Positions 20,529 to 34,031 of a DNA stretch of 64,000 nucleotides are shown piece after piece; position 1 is the first letter of the stretch; each line of letters opens with the position of its first letter. The notes below the pieces were generated by a model that was not told where the DNA came from, made no database searches, and saw nothing but the letters and a program-made list of their open reading frames with translations. The position numbers and the translations under genes are program-made. Where the stretch lies: positions 50,727,702-50,791,701 of the forward strand of contig OX359264.1 in assembly GCA_947179155.2 (NCBI GenBank), given 5' to 3'. This stretch comes from Hedera helix (lineage: Eukaryota; Streptophyta; Magnoliopsida; Apiales; Araliaceae).

Positions 20529-23346
20529 CTATGCACGCCATGTCGGTTTTGTCTTCCCTTGCATGCTAGTCTTAATGTGGAATCTATCACCCAGTTCAGT
20601 TGGATACCTTGTTGTTCTGTTGAACCCTCTTGCACTCATAAAAATCCTACAAGGAAAAATAAACTCTAAGAAGAAAAAATCAGATATTTGATCACAACCA
20701 TTTCAGATATGAGATAATTGAGCCAAAATGATATTTGGGACGGGTTAGCAAGAAACTATATGTAAAGATGACAACTGATAACCTTGAACTTTGGTGCTTC
20801 TAGGAAGAGAACAATTCAATTATCCCGGAACAGCGTTCGCTAATGCACGTTTGCTTTCATCTCTACTCATAAGCTAGCATAAACACTCATAATATTCAAA
20901 ATTTTGCAGAATGTAGTAGTTTGTGATTTTATATCTCAGCTGTATTCATAACCTTGATATCCTTTTGCTTGGCAATTAATATGGTATTAAATAGAAGGAT
21001 AGCTTCATACCTCTCCAAAAGGCATGCTGAAGTTGTTCTATAGGTAAGCCTGTTTATGTAATTAGAAAGCAGTAAATTTTTAAACTTTACAAATGATTCG
21101 AATTAGATTTAAATTGTAGAATGCACTGATTTTCACCTTTGAATATTGTTGTTGCAGAAAGTTCCACAATATAGAAATCTATTCAGTAGGCCCCAAATCA
21201 AATTTCTCGGAACAATCGGCCTCTGAGTAGATTCATCATCAACGAATACCTACGCGGAAATGGCATTTTTTGTTTCAGTACTCCGAATTATAAAGACTTT
21301 GGGAGGGAACATTTATGGACTCACCTCATTAACCTGAAAGTATGTTCCATTAAGTGGAAAGTTTCCTTTATTTGCGGTACGGCAAGGAATCTGTTCGCAG
21401 ATGTTGCAAGTTTAGTCTTTAGTACAATCATCACTAAAAATTTAAACAGCAAGAACCAGCAGTTGCATGTGTTTCAATTTTTCCTCACCAAAGGTGTTCC
21501 ATAAATAGTTGCGGAGTTGTGTTCTTCAACATTACTGCATGAATAGATTTGGTTCTGCGGATTTGAAATCTTTCATTGTTTGTGAAAAGGAACTTCCAAT
21601 TTTATCTGATAGCACACCTTCGACAATTAAATATGAACATTAGCAAATTTACAGAAAGATAATATCTTTAAGTAGCAAGAGTATTTACATCCTTTGCAAC
21701 AGGGAGCAATAATCTTTTCAACATGAAGCTTCAAAAATAATACTTCCTCACTTATAAATTATAAGATCATTATCGACTTTTGAAAGTTTCTGAAACATTT
21801 TCAAACTCAAAATTGATAAGATTCATTAAAAATTACGACACAATAAATAGTATAACTAGTAATACTTTTTAGATAGTTTACAATATTTATCATTATATTA
21901 GTTTACAATATTCATCATTATATTTACCAAAACTCAATGAATCTATGTATATTTTAAGTTTGGAAATATCTTAAATTGACATAATCTAATATTTTATAAC
22001 GGATGGAGTATCATTTTCACTCGAGTTGCTACATTATAGGTGCACTATATGATCATTTTGTAGGGTACCTTCTTCCCATATTGCAAAAGGATACGGACAT
22101 GGATCTTCTGGTTCCGTTCTGTCCACCTGTAGTGTCATAAAGAGCGCATCAGAATGTATATCCATGGAATTTGTTTGAAAAAAAAAACATTGTGGATGGG
22201 TTAAGTATACTTACTCCTTCCAGAAGTGAATGTGAATCTGGAAGCTCATAGCTGCATTAGGTAGACAAATATTAGCAAGCACTATGTAAATACGTTGATT
22301 TTTCATTAAGTCACCAACATGGGTGCCTCAAATGCTTGTAAATCCATTGTTAAAATGTACTTATCTAGCTATAAATTTAACACTTAACACTTGGTGGATG
22401 GTCCTTAATCGGCCCACATGTTTCAGTTGAGGCTTGGGCAAACCAGCTGGTGAATTTAAAAGAGCCCAAGCTTTTGACACGTCTCCTCCTTGAAGGGAAA
22501 TTTTGTTCTTCTCCATAAAATCTAGTATATTTTGTCTCAAATTATCATTGTCAAGTCTGATAATAGGTTTGTCATCGTCAGACTCATGCAAACCATTAGA
22601 CTAATAGACACCATCAGACTCTTTGAAAAGATCTTCAATGTCTTCTAGTTCAGACTCGGGCCTGGAGACGCTGGAAGCTCGACAATAGGTTCACAAATTT
22701 GACTTTGGTATCCTGAATCTGATATGTTCATCTAAAGAAGGTCTAGCACCGGTGGTGTTCTCACAGCAGGGCTTTGAACAACTGCTTCAACTGGACCATT
22801 TGAAATCGCCATATTTTTGCTTTCTGATGCATGTAGGGCAAGCCTAGCACTGCAGCTAACAAGTTTACGGGTTAAATTAGATGTGATTCAGTAATATGAG
22901 CTTTCATGTGGACTGCCAACACTTTGTGTTCAGTATATATTCAGCCCACTTACACATTATACATGCATGTATTTATAAAGAAAGTAATAGGGATATAAGG
23001 TAGTCCTCTATATTCAGAAAAAAAATAAACATGGCAATTTGTAAAGAACACTTTGAATTACAAAATATCACCTTTTTCATTTCTCATCCACTTGCCTTCC
23101 CACTCCCCTTTTATATCAGCCACTCAGATCAAATGTTACTATCTTACTGTTACGTCAAATAACAATACACCAAGCAGAGATGACAAAAAAAGTGATATTA
23201 ACACAATAAATAATGTGTATAAACTTGTTAACACTAATGTTAACTTTTTAGGTTTGGTTGGCTTACTTTGCATCTTTTGGTGGGACATCTCTGAGCCACT
23301 CAAGGTCGATACTCCCATGATCTTCAACCAATCGATCAAGAAAGTC
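20529..23346 (-). pseudogene. DML pseudogene, C-terminal half (catalytic exons missing)
   Basis: The exon at 23346-23267 continues directly from the pre-insertion exon (DFLDRLVEDHGSIDLEWLRD, then VPPKDAK). The next exon found (22849) starts at SARLALHASESK, which in relatives lies after the 4Fe-4S cysteines. The 417 bp between them hold no trace of the helix-hairpin-helix, the catalytic Lys and Asp, or the cysteine cluster. Later exons are family-like: KPIIRLDNDNLRQNILDFME, HVGRLRTIHQV, YELPDSHSLLEG, DRTEPEDPCPYPFAIWEEG, NVEEHNSATIYGTPL, IPCRTANKGNFPLNGTYFQV, RPIVPRNLIWGL, LPIEQLQHAFWR and RGFNRTTR. Lesions include TAG at 22732-22734, TAG at 22601-22603, a one-base loss near 22668, an extra T in the 21249-21137 exon, and a stop plus frame change in the last exon. 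Confidence 0.88.
21743..22008. mobile_element. Stowaway-like MITE in a DML intron
   Basis: The left end CTTCCTCACTTATAAATTAT and the inverted right end ATTTTATAACGGATGGAG are bordered by TA (21741-21742 and 22009-22010). The element lies in the intron between the 22126-22069 and 21534-21489 exons. The interior is AT-rich and contains a local tandem duplication (TTTACAATATT(T/C)ATCATTATA, near 21877-21923). Confidence 0.65.
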
Positions 23347-23473
23347 CTGCAAAAAATGAGTGATTACTATCAAATGTTGAAAAGGAACTTCAAACCTAGC
23401 AAATAGCCTTCATTATCTGCATCTCTTTCTCAATATGCCATCATTTTGATAATGAATTTTATACCATGATTTT

Positions 23474-26400
23474 TGTGACGACCCCAAATCCGGGTTCCTT
23501 TAACCTCGGATTCGGTTCAACACGAGTACAACATTTTCCTTATTGTTTAAGAATTATAACAATATTATAATTGGTAAATAATCATTTATTTACAACTTGT
23601 GACGACCCCAAATTCGGGTTCCTTTAACCTCGGATCCGGTTCAACACGAATACAACCTTTTCCTTATTGTTTAAGAATTATAACAATATTATAATTGGTA
23701 AATAACCATTTATTTACAATTTTACAACATCTCTTTCTATTCCAGAATCGAAATCTTTATACATTCCTAGTATGTCTTAATATCATACCTGATACGACAT
23801 TCTATTACAATCAACTTGAGTATTTAACACTCATATAACGTACCAACAATATCTTATGCTACGCAATCATTTACCTGTCCAATTCGGACTGATATCTATA
23901 ATAGATATTTAGATCTTCAATGGAAGTAATATGTTTTCCTGTTCCTTGTTCTTTATCGAAAATTTCAGGTAACTAGCCTTATCTGAAAATGTTGGTTTAG
24001 GCAAGAGTGAGCACGACGGCTCAGCAAGTTCAACAGTTACACATAACACATTACATGCTTCACATATTATACATGCTCTACATTTTATTCTTACATCATG
24101 CATTTCATTTTATGAATGGTTCATACTTCTTATGCATCACATACAATAAACAACTAGCATCTAGCAAATCATGCTTCATATCGGTACATATTTCACATGT
24201 AACCATATCTCATGTTATTCATATATCACAAATATCATCGAAATATCTTCATGTTAATAATATAACATCAAATTGTAGCATTTTAATGCACATAGGAGCA
24301 AGTTCTGAAAAACTTGCCTGGTTCGCTTCTACCAGTTACGCTTATTTGCGTCTTGCGTTCAACCTACAATTTATATAGGAAATTGAAATAATCATTAGAT
24401 ATAATGACTATTACTTAGTCTTAACTTAAGACCTTAACTTCAAAGTATTAACTCTTTAGTTGTCCGACAAATGAACCTATACGTTCCGGACAAAAACCCC
24501 TAGCCCAAACCTAGTTGGACATATCGGGTACACTTAAACATCTTTCACCAATACCTTGCGTTCTTCATACAACCTATATTTTATAAGTTGCCTAATATTT
24601 AATCACTAATGGACTCTTACCTTGGTTTAATTCAATTAAACTTTCTTCTTTACGCAACTTAATGATTTGGACATTTAATAATGTACCAAATATCTCAAAA
24701 TATTATTTACCTTTGATAATATATAACTACAATCAAATATTATTAACCCTTTAATAATATTTTAATCACTTATTAATATTATTAACCATTTAATAATATT
24801 TTAATCACTTATTAATATTATTAATCATTTAATAATATTTTAATCACTTATTAATATTATTAATCATTTAATAATATTTTAATCACTTATTAATATTATT
24901 AACCATTTAATAATATTTTAATCACTAATTAATATTATTAATCATTTAATAATATTTTAATCATCCTCAAATCCTTTAATGATTATTTAAATAATAATCT
25001 CTTAATCAATTAAACCCATTTATTATTTAATATTCATTAAATAACAAATGATCATTTTATTCATTTCATCTCCCTTTAATTATTATTTAATATCCTTTAA
25101 ATAATAATTAACTAATTATCCTTATTTATTAAAATAATAAATAATTACCTTATTAACTTCATCTTTCTTTAATTACCATTTAATATCCTTTAAATAATAA
25201 TTAATTATAATAATAACTTTTATTTACTTTATTTATTATAAATAATAAATAATTATTAAAGTTGGGTCCCAAATTAATTATATTAATTTTTAAGTATTTT
25301 TATCCATTTTGAACTTAAATAACCCGAACCGACCCGACCCGAATGGGCCGACCCGACCCGGACGAAAAACCACACTGGCCGTGAATAGTGACCAAGGGCC
25401 CCGGCCCTCCTTTTACAAAGGAATCAAGGGCCCCGGCCCTAGTGTTGCAGAAACTGCCATTTTGCCATTTTCTGATTTTTCAACTTTTGCTCCTTTAATT
25501 AAAACTTGAATAAAATGAAATCTACAAATCCAAATGACCTCAAATTGGTATCGATGGATTCGTATCTTCCTAAACTACAATATTCCATCATTGGATCAAA
25601 TTTTTGGAAAAGTTTTGGTTATGAAAAATAGCCACAAAGTGGAATGTTTGCACATTGAGTTCTTAAAATGGCCTTCTTTGGTCTAAAAATCATATCTTGA
25701 CCATAACAACTCACATGAACATTATACCAACTAGGTTTTGTTCTTAACTTATATATTTACCATATCCAAGAAGAAAATCTCATACCTAACTTTTAGGTTT
25801 CAAAATATAAAGCTCCAAATCACACGTTCGTTTAAGGTTCCGTCGGTAAAAATCGTTTTCATACATTTTGCTAAACTTTTCAACACCAACACCTATAAAT
25901 ATTCATGTTAAACCCATGTAACCCTAGATCTACCAATCTAGCATGGATATAAACATTTAGAGCTTGTGAATAATCTTTTCTACCATAAATATTCAATATA
26001 AAATATAATGAACTTCAAAACTAGGGTTTAGGGTTAGTGTTATACCTTCTAGACTTGTGAGCTACTTTTCTCTCCTTCTAAAGATAGATGATGGAGTTAG
26101 ATGACATCCAAGCACACTCCTCTTGAAGAATTAGACTTGGCTCACTTGACTCGGTAGTAACTCACTAAAGAACTCACTAACTCACTACCCTTTTTCTTTA
26201 ACTCACCGAGTTAACTCTCTAGAATTTACTAACACATAATAAAAGCTCTCTAGCAATATTTTTGGAACCCTCACAAATGAAGACTTGATATGCTATTTAT
26301 AGTAGTATAGATTTATACATATAACACATATATCTATATAATGGATGTCAACCATTTTCCAAATTGCTAGCACAAAGCCTTGAGTGTTCCATACTCTATG

Positions 26401-27654
26401 TCAACAAATCAAAGTAATAAAATTTTGGAGTCCAACTACTCCACCATCACATCCACCGGCCACTCCCTTTATTTCCCCAATTTCCAATTATTTTTATAGC
26501 CAAATTTGATATATTAATGTCTTCTAGAAGCTTTTTCAAATGGGTCAAAAATTGGGCTTTGGAATTTAATCATTTGGGCCATGGATACTCCTTTGATCCA
26601 TTGAAATGTTGGGCTACTAGATTAATTTACTAGGCTCCCAATTAATTAAAACATTGGGCTAGATTAATAAAATACCCAATCACATATAATTTTCCACAAG
26701 TCCGTCACTTAATTTAATTAATTGGCTTGTTTAAATAATTAAGAAACAATTTAATAATCAAAGTAAATTTAATTTATGTAATCCAATTGGATTTTCCATA
26801 TTCAATACTAATTGAATATTTGATTAGGGTTTCTCCCAAATAATCTTAGGTTAGTCCATTAATTTAATAAATCTATTAATCGGACTTCCTTAATTAAACT
26901 TAATTCAATAACTTCCTCGGACAAATTATATAATCCAATTCACACTTTAATTTCCTTAAATATTAATCTACTAGATTAATTCCTTTAGGGCTCCCAACAA
27001 TTAAAACAATTAAACTCTAAGTTGGGCTACCATAATTAATTCATTGAGCTAAGGTTTGACACAATTTAATTAGATCATTGGGCTTGAAAATTAAATCCCA
27101 TCATTGGACTTCTCTACATTACCATTGGGCTTGCTACACCATTTCATTGTACTAGTCAATTAAATCAATATTGGGCTCTATACCACAACTTAATAATTAA
27201 GTTAATTACTTAATTAATTAACTTCTTAATATTGTCATTCTAGACAATCATTCTAAATTTTCCACAACTTTAACTCATAACTAATATAATTAATATAATT
27301 AATTATATTTCATGACTTCATATTTAAACTAATTAATTTATTAGTTTAATTGAGTATTAAATTTACTCATCTTCGTATTTGGCTAACAAGCACAACTCTA
27401 GGAATATATAACTATGTATATATATCCTTATAACCGTATTCACTTCTCAATTGAATTTATTTCTTTAATAAATTCTCTATATGCATCCTTACAATATTCT
27501 CACATTTAATTTCTAACAAATACATTATGTTAAAAAAAAATGTTTACCCAAATTCTACACATCTCACTTTTCAAACTCTAGGTTTTAAACCATAACTTTT
27601 AATAAAATCAATTAAGATATTATTTAAAATCTTGAAAATATCTGGGATATTACA
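23474..27654 (-). repeat. 3' LTR of the LARD-like element
   Basis: 4181 bp and nearly identical to the other LTR. The same 124-bp end duplication is at 23474-23597 and 23598-23721. The 39-bp tandem array is at 24751-24963. The GC-rich block with a (GACCC)n run and twin AGGGCCCCGGCCCT motifs is at 25320-25440. The TATA-like box (minus strand) is at 26293-26302. The outer edge abuts the ATTTT target duplication and, 4 nt beyond it, the splice donor of the interrupted DML exon. Confidence 0.9.
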
Positions 27655-27667
27655 TTCACCCCTTCTT
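27655..27667 (-). other. Polypurine tract of the LARD-like element
   Basis: AAGAAGGGGTGAA on the minus strand immediately precedes the 3' LTR, in the position of the plus-strand primer. Confidence 0.8.
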
Positions 27668-29855
27668 ATAAAAATTTCGTCCCCGAAATTTTATCATACT
27701 CATTTCTACCAGTTTTTTTTTTTTTTTCATCTCTGAGAATATCTCTTTACTCATCAAATTATATGACTACCCTTTTCTAGGAAGTTCATACTTTTCACAA
27801 TTCCAGAACAATGGAATATCTTGCAGAAGAATAAATTGAAAATCAATAGCTTACAAAAGAATAAATTGAAAATCAAAATATTCATTAAAACTTTCATACT
27901 ATTCTGAGGAGTCATAAAGACTGTGAACATACTGCGAGAATGTTTATCAATCACAAAGACTGAAAACATACCACAATGGTTTCGTACGCTAGGTGATCAG
28001 CCTATCGTACTCTAGCGCTGTGCACAACGACTTCTCTCGGGGTCGAACTCTTTGGATTTACCAACCCATATCAGCATGCCACCACTGTTGGGCGCCCCCT
28101 CGCGAGTTCTTTATTCATGGCTCTGACATATCCCCCATTATGGGGTTGTTCACCTCAGACTTACTACCAAATTCCGCTCCAGCATACGTTGGATTGGAAA
28201 ATAAAACTTGAGTCATTTCTGACCAAAAGTGTCCAGTCAAAATAAATGACATAGACTCACATCATTGAACTGTTCGTATATTACGACTCAAAAATCATTT
28301 CAGATTAGTTAAAGTAACTAAAATTCATTTATAGGACTTCATGATACCGCACCGTTGCAACAGTGCGTTGAGGATTCCGTCTTTTTCATCTCTGCACCAT
28401 GGTTTTAATGGCGTGTGATGATTTTATAAATACATTTTGATATCTTTAAATCAATTTGTCTAGCCGAAACAATTAGCATAGACTCTTTTCTAAGCGTTTC
28501 AAAATACTGAAAATCATTTTGACTTTGTCATATTACATCGCACCATAGTGCGCTTAAAAATACATCCAACACTAGGTTACTCTGCATTGATGACTCCATC
28601 GTTTATCATCTCTGCACTAAATGCATTAATGATTATGAAAACACATTTTGACATTTTCAAAAGCACAAAAGTGCGAATTTAGCACGATTTTAAGAATTTC
28701 AAAGTCTAGCATAGCTAGAAGATTTGGAATATCCTAAAACCTCAAAACACCTCAAATTTTTCCTCCACATTCTTTTCCAGCTTAATAACTATATCTAGTA
28801 TAGCCTTAACCTGACTACTTAACTCTATCCATACTCACTGTTCATCAAACTCACCACGTATTTGGGTTCAGGAACTTACCGCAATCATATGGTTTGAGGA
28901 ACTTGTCCTAGTCAGGCCAAAGTCGCCCATTCGCTGAGGGGTTCCACCATACGATTATGAGTCACAAACTTACCATACGTGTCGGTTCTTAGAACACGAA
29001 CTTATCTTAACATCCTCTACCTATCCGTTATACACATGAGAAAAGAATCACCTTCTCAACATACATATAACGAATAGCGCGACACCAGGTTTCAATTGAT
29101 TATCACTATAGAAAGCTAAGTGGTCGTCAAACCAAACACAATCTCCTGCCCATACAAGAAATTGGTCAACTCGGCCACTAATCAATATAGAAAGTTAAGC
29201 GGTCGTTAAACCAAGAACAAATACATCAGTTTCCCAACTCTTCAACACTGTAAGGAACACCTGTCATCAGTGCATACGTTTATTCTACGATACACACTGA
29301 TCGTGCAAGTTTCGCAGCAGCATCTCCCAAATTGGTTCGCTGACATATCATAGCCCCGCCCATACAAGGGTTCGTTCAACTCAACCACTATATTAATATA
29401 GGAAGCTAAGCGGTTCTAAAACCAAGCACAAATTCCCTGCCTATACAAGGAATCGTACAACTCAACCGCTAATATGAGTCCTCAATTAAAAACCCACAAA
29501 CCACTAATTTTTCTTAACTGAATACGAATTCTCTCCATTCATATTTTAGCACATCTGCCTCATTACGAGTTCATTTCTCTAGATCATTTCATGACCTTAT
29601 TAGCATTTTCTCTATGCTTCCCAAAATCTTATCATAAGATATTTTCTATCATTTCTTCAAATTAGGTACAACATGACCTTTTTCATCTCTCTTATATCTT
29701 CTTAAATCCATCTTTGGATAATCTTCTATATATGAATTTTTCAAATTCATCTTTTATTACTTAAACTCTTCCGGAGTTTATTCATTTATCATTTTACTTA
29801 TCTTCTACTACGGTTATAGCCTAAGGTACTCTTACCTAAGGTTTATAACCTATCA

Positions 29856-29867
29856 GCTCTGATACCA
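29856..29867 (-). other. Primer-binding site, initiator tRNA-Met
   Basis: On the minus strand TGGTATCAGAGC begins three bases after the 5' LTR. This is the standard plant primer-binding site complementary to the 3' end of initiator tRNA-Met. Confidence 0.9.
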
Positions 29868-29870
29868 ACT

Positions 29871-32800
29871 TGTGACGACCCCAAATCCGGGTTCCTTTAA
29901 CCTCGGATCCGGTTCAACACGAGTACAACTTTTTCCTTATTGTTTAAGAATTATAACAATATTATAATTGGTAAATAACCATTTATTTACAACTTGTGAC
30001 GACCCCAAATCCGGGTTCCTTTAACCTCGGATCCGGTTCAACACGAGTACAACCTTTTCCTTATTGTTTAAGAATTATAACAATATTATAATTGGTAAAT
30101 AACCATTTATTTACAATTTTACAACGTCTCTTTCTATTCCAGAATCGAAATCTTTATACATTCCTAGTATGTCTTAATATCATACCTGATACGACATTCT
30201 ATTACAATCAACTTGAGTATTTAACACTCATATAACGTACCAACAATATCTTATGCTACGCAATCATTTACCTGTCCAATTCGGACTGATATCTATAATA
30301 GATATTTAGATCTTCAATGGAAGTAATATGTTTTCCTGTTCCTTGTTCTTTATCGAGAACTTCAGGTAACTAGCCTTATCTGAAAATGTTGGTTTAGGCA
30401 AGAATGAGCACGACGGCTCAGCAAGTTCAACAGTTACACATAACACATTACATGCTTCACATATTATACATGCTCTACATTTTATTCTTACATCATGCAT
30501 TTCATTTTATGAATGGTTCATACTTCTTATGCATCACATACAATAAACAACTAGCATCTAGCAAATCATGCTTCATATCGGTACATATTTCACATGTAAC
30601 AATATCTCATGTTATTCATATATCACAAATATCATCGAAATATCTTCATGTTAATAATATAACATCAAATTGTAGCATTTTAATGCACATAGGAGCAAGT
30701 TCTGAAAAACTTGCCTGGTTCGCTTCTACCAGTTACGCTTATTTGCGTCTTGCGTTCAACCTACAATTTATATAGGAAATTGAAATAATCATTAGATATA
30801 ATGACTATTACTTAGTCTTAACTTAAGACCTTAACTTCAAAGTATTAACTCTTTAGTTGTCCGACAAATGAACCTATACGTTCCGGACAAAAACCCCTAG
30901 CCCAAACCTAGTTGGACATATCGGGTACACTTAAACATCTTTCACCAATACCTTGCGTTCTTCATACAACCTATATTTTATAAGTTGCCTAATATTTAAT
31001 CACTAATGGACTCTTACCTTGGTTTAATTCAATTAAACTTTCTTCTTTACGCAACTTAATGATTTGGACATTTAATAATGTACCAAATATCTCAAAATAT
31101 TATTTACCTTTGATAATATATAACTACAATCAAATATTATTAACCCTTTAATAATATTTTAATCACTTATTAATATTATTAACCATTTAATAATATTTTA
31201 ATCACTTATTAATATTATTAATCATTTAATAATATTTTAATCACTTATTAATATTATTAATCATTTAATAATATTTTAATCACTTATTAATATTATTAAC
31301 CATTTAATAATATTTTAATCACTTATTAATATTATTAATCATTTAATAATATTTTAATCATCCTCAAATCCTTTAATGATTATTTAAATAATAATCTCTT
31401 AATCAATTAAACCCATTTATTATTTAATATTCATTAAATAACAAATGATCATTTTATTCATTTCATCTCCCTTTAATTATTATTTAATATCCTTTAAATA
31501 ATAATTAACTAATTATCCTTATTTATTAAAATAATAAATAATTACCTTATTAACTTCATCTTTCTTTAATTACCATTTAATATCCTTTAAATAATAATTA
31601 ATTATAATAATAACTTTTATTTACTTTATTTATTATAAATAATAAATAATTATTAAAGTTGGGTCCCAAATTAATTATATTAATTTTTAAGTATTTTTAT
31701 CCATTTTGAACTTAAATAACCCGAACTGACCCGACCCGGACGAAAAACCACACTGGCCGTGAATAGTGACCAAGGGCCCCGGCCCTCCTTTTACAAAGGA
31801 ATCAAGGGCCCCGGCCCTAGTGTTGCAGAAACTGCCATTTTGCCATTTTCTGATTTTTCAACTTTTGCTCCTTTAATTAAAACTTGAATAAAATGAAATC
31901 TACAATCCAAATGACCTCAAATTGGTATCGATGGATTCGTATCTTCCTAAACTACAATATTCCATCATTGGATCAAATTTTTGGAAAAGTTTTGGTTATG
32001 AAAAATAGCCACAAAGTGGAATGTTTGCACATTGAGTTCTTAAAATGGCCTTCTTTGGTCTAAAAATCATATCTTGACCATAACAACTCACATGAACATT
32101 ATACCAACTAGGTTTTGTTCTTAACTTATATATTTACCATATCCAAGAAGAAAATCTCATACCTAACTTTTAGGTTTCAAAATATAAAGCTCCAAATCAC
32201 ACGTTCGTTTAAGGTTCCGTCGGTAAAAATCGTTTTCATACATTTTGCTAAACTTTTCAACACCAACACCTATAAATATTCATGTTAAACCCATGTAACC
32301 CTAGATCTACCAATCTAGCATGGATATAAACATTTAGAGCTTGTGAATAATCTTTTCTACCATAAATATTCAATATAAAATATAATGAACTTCAAAACTA
32401 GGGTTTAGGGTTAGTGTTATACCTTCTAGACTTGTGAGCTACTTTTCTCTCCTTCTAAAGATAGATGATGGAGTTAGATGACATCCAAGCACACTCCTCT
32501 TGAAGAATTAGACTTGGCTCACTTGACTCGGTAGTAACTCACTAAAGAACTCACTAACTCACTACCCTTTTTCTTTAACTCACCGAGTTAACTCTCTAGA
32601 ATTTACTAACACATAATAAAAGCTCTCTAGCAATATTTTTGGAACCCTCACAAATGAAGACTTGATATGCTATTTATAGTAGTATAGATTTATACATATA
32701 ACACATATATCTATATAATGGATGTCAACCATTTTCCAAATTGCTAGCACAAAGCCTTGAGTGTTCCATACTCTATGTCAACAAATCAAAGTAATAAAAT

Positions 32801-34031
32801 TTTGGAGTCCAACTACTCCACCATCACATCCACCGGCCACTCCCTTTATTTCCCCAATTTCCAATTATTTTTATAGCCAAATTTGATATATTAATGTCTT
32901 CTAGAAGCTTTTTCAAATGGGTCAAAAATTGGGCTTTGGAATTTAATCATTTGGGCCATGGATACTCCTTTGATCCATTGAAATGTTGGGCTACTAGATT
33001 AATTTACTAGGCTCCCAATTAATTAAAACATTGGGCTAGATTAATAAAATACCCAATCACATATAATTTTCCACAAGTCCGTCACTTAATTTAATTAATT
33101 GGCTTGTTTAAATAATTAAGAAACAATTTAATAATCAAAGTAAATTTAATTTATGTAATCCAATTGGATTTTCCATATTCAATACTAATTGAATATTTGA
33201 TTAGGGTTTCTCCCAAATAATCTTAGGTTAGTCCATTAATTTAATAAATCTATTAATCGGACTTCCTTAATTAAACTTAATTCAATAACTTCCTCGGACA
33301 AATTATATAATCCAATTCACACTTTAATTTCCTTAAATATTAATCTACTAGATTAATTCCTTTAGGGCTCCCAACAATTAAAACAATTAAACTCTAAGTT
33401 GGGCTACCATAATTAATTCATTGAGCTAAGGTTTGACACAATTTAATTAGATCATTGGACTTGAAAATTAAATCCCATCATTGGACTTCTCTACATTACC
33501 ATTGGGCTTGCTACACCATTTCATTGTACTAGTCAATTAAATCAATATTGGGCTCTATACCACAACTTAATAATTAAGTTAATTACTTAATTAATTAACT
33601 TCTTAATATTGTCATTCTAGACAATCATTCTAAATTTTCCACAACTTTAACTCATAACTAATATAATTAATATAATTAATTATATTTCATGACTTCATAT
33701 TTAAACTAATTAATTTATTAGTTTAATTGAGTATTAAATTTACTCATCTTCGTATTTGGCTAACAAGCACAACTCTAGGAATATATAACTATGTATATAT
33801 ATCCTTATAACCGTATTCACTTCTCAATTGAATTTATTTCTTTAATAAATTCTCTATATGCATCCTTACAATATTCTCACATTTAATTTCTAACAAATAC
33901 ATTATGTTAAAAAAAAACGTTTACCCAAATTCTACACATCTCACTTTTCAAACTCTAGGTTTTAAACCATAACTTTTAATAAAATCAATTAAGATATTAT
34001 TTAAAATCTTGAAAATATCTGGAATATTACA
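29871..34031 (-). repeat. 5' LTR of the LARD-like element
   Basis: 4161 bp. The LTR end nearest the PBS carries a 124-bp direct duplication (29871-29994 and 29995-30118), each copy beginning TGTGACGACCCC. A 39-bp AT-rich tandem array lies at 31148-31360, a GC-rich block with twin AGGGCCCCGGCCCT motifs at 31773-31818, and a TATA-like box (CTATAAATAG on the minus strand) at 32670-32679. It lacks a 19-bp GACCC-rich segment that the other LTR has. A 123-codon frame at 30404-30775 is shared with the other LTR but has no recognisable domain. Confidence 0.9.

Larger units (their letters stand above)
27655..29870 (-). mobile_element. Non-coding interior of the LARD-like element
   Basis: No gag, protease, reverse transcriptase or integrase motif is visible in any frame. 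It contains two sets of imperfect tandem repeats. At about 28345-28700 are units with GCACC(A/G)T..GTGCG..CATCTCTGCA..ACATTTTGA. At about 29100-29480 are three to four units with CCCATACAAG..CAACTC..CCACTA..TATAG(A/G)AAGCTAAG(T/C)GGT. A short conserved segment near 28000-28130 (GGCGCCCCCTCGCGAG and flanks) is unlike the AT-rich rest. The interior is probably retained for packaging or dimerisation rather than coding, which is inference. Confidence 0.75.
23474..34031 (-). mobile_element. Non-autonomous LTR retrotransposon (LARD-like) inserted in the DML exon
   Basis: Two long direct LTRs (23474-27654, 4181 bp; 29871-34031, 4161 bp) flank a 2216-bp interior. LTR ends are TG..CA. A 5-bp target duplication ATTTT sits at 23469-23473 and 34032-34036. 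On the minus strand the right LTR is the 5' LTR: it is followed by TTGGTATCAGAGC, complementary to initiator tRNA-Met, and a polypurine tract AAGAAGGGGTGAA precedes the left LTR. Very long LTRs with a non-coding interior match the large retrotransposon derivative class, which must borrow proteins. A few bases before the polypurine tract resemble the end of a Ty3/gypsy pol gene. The LTRs are nearly identical apart from a 19-bp indel near 25345 and scattered changes, so the insertion is young. Confidence 0.9.

Noticed and set aside
24007..24378. 123-codon frame present in both LARD LTRs (also 30404-30775)
   Set aside because: The LTRs are near-identical overall, so shared openness is uninformative, and the composition is histidine/serine-rich without motifs.
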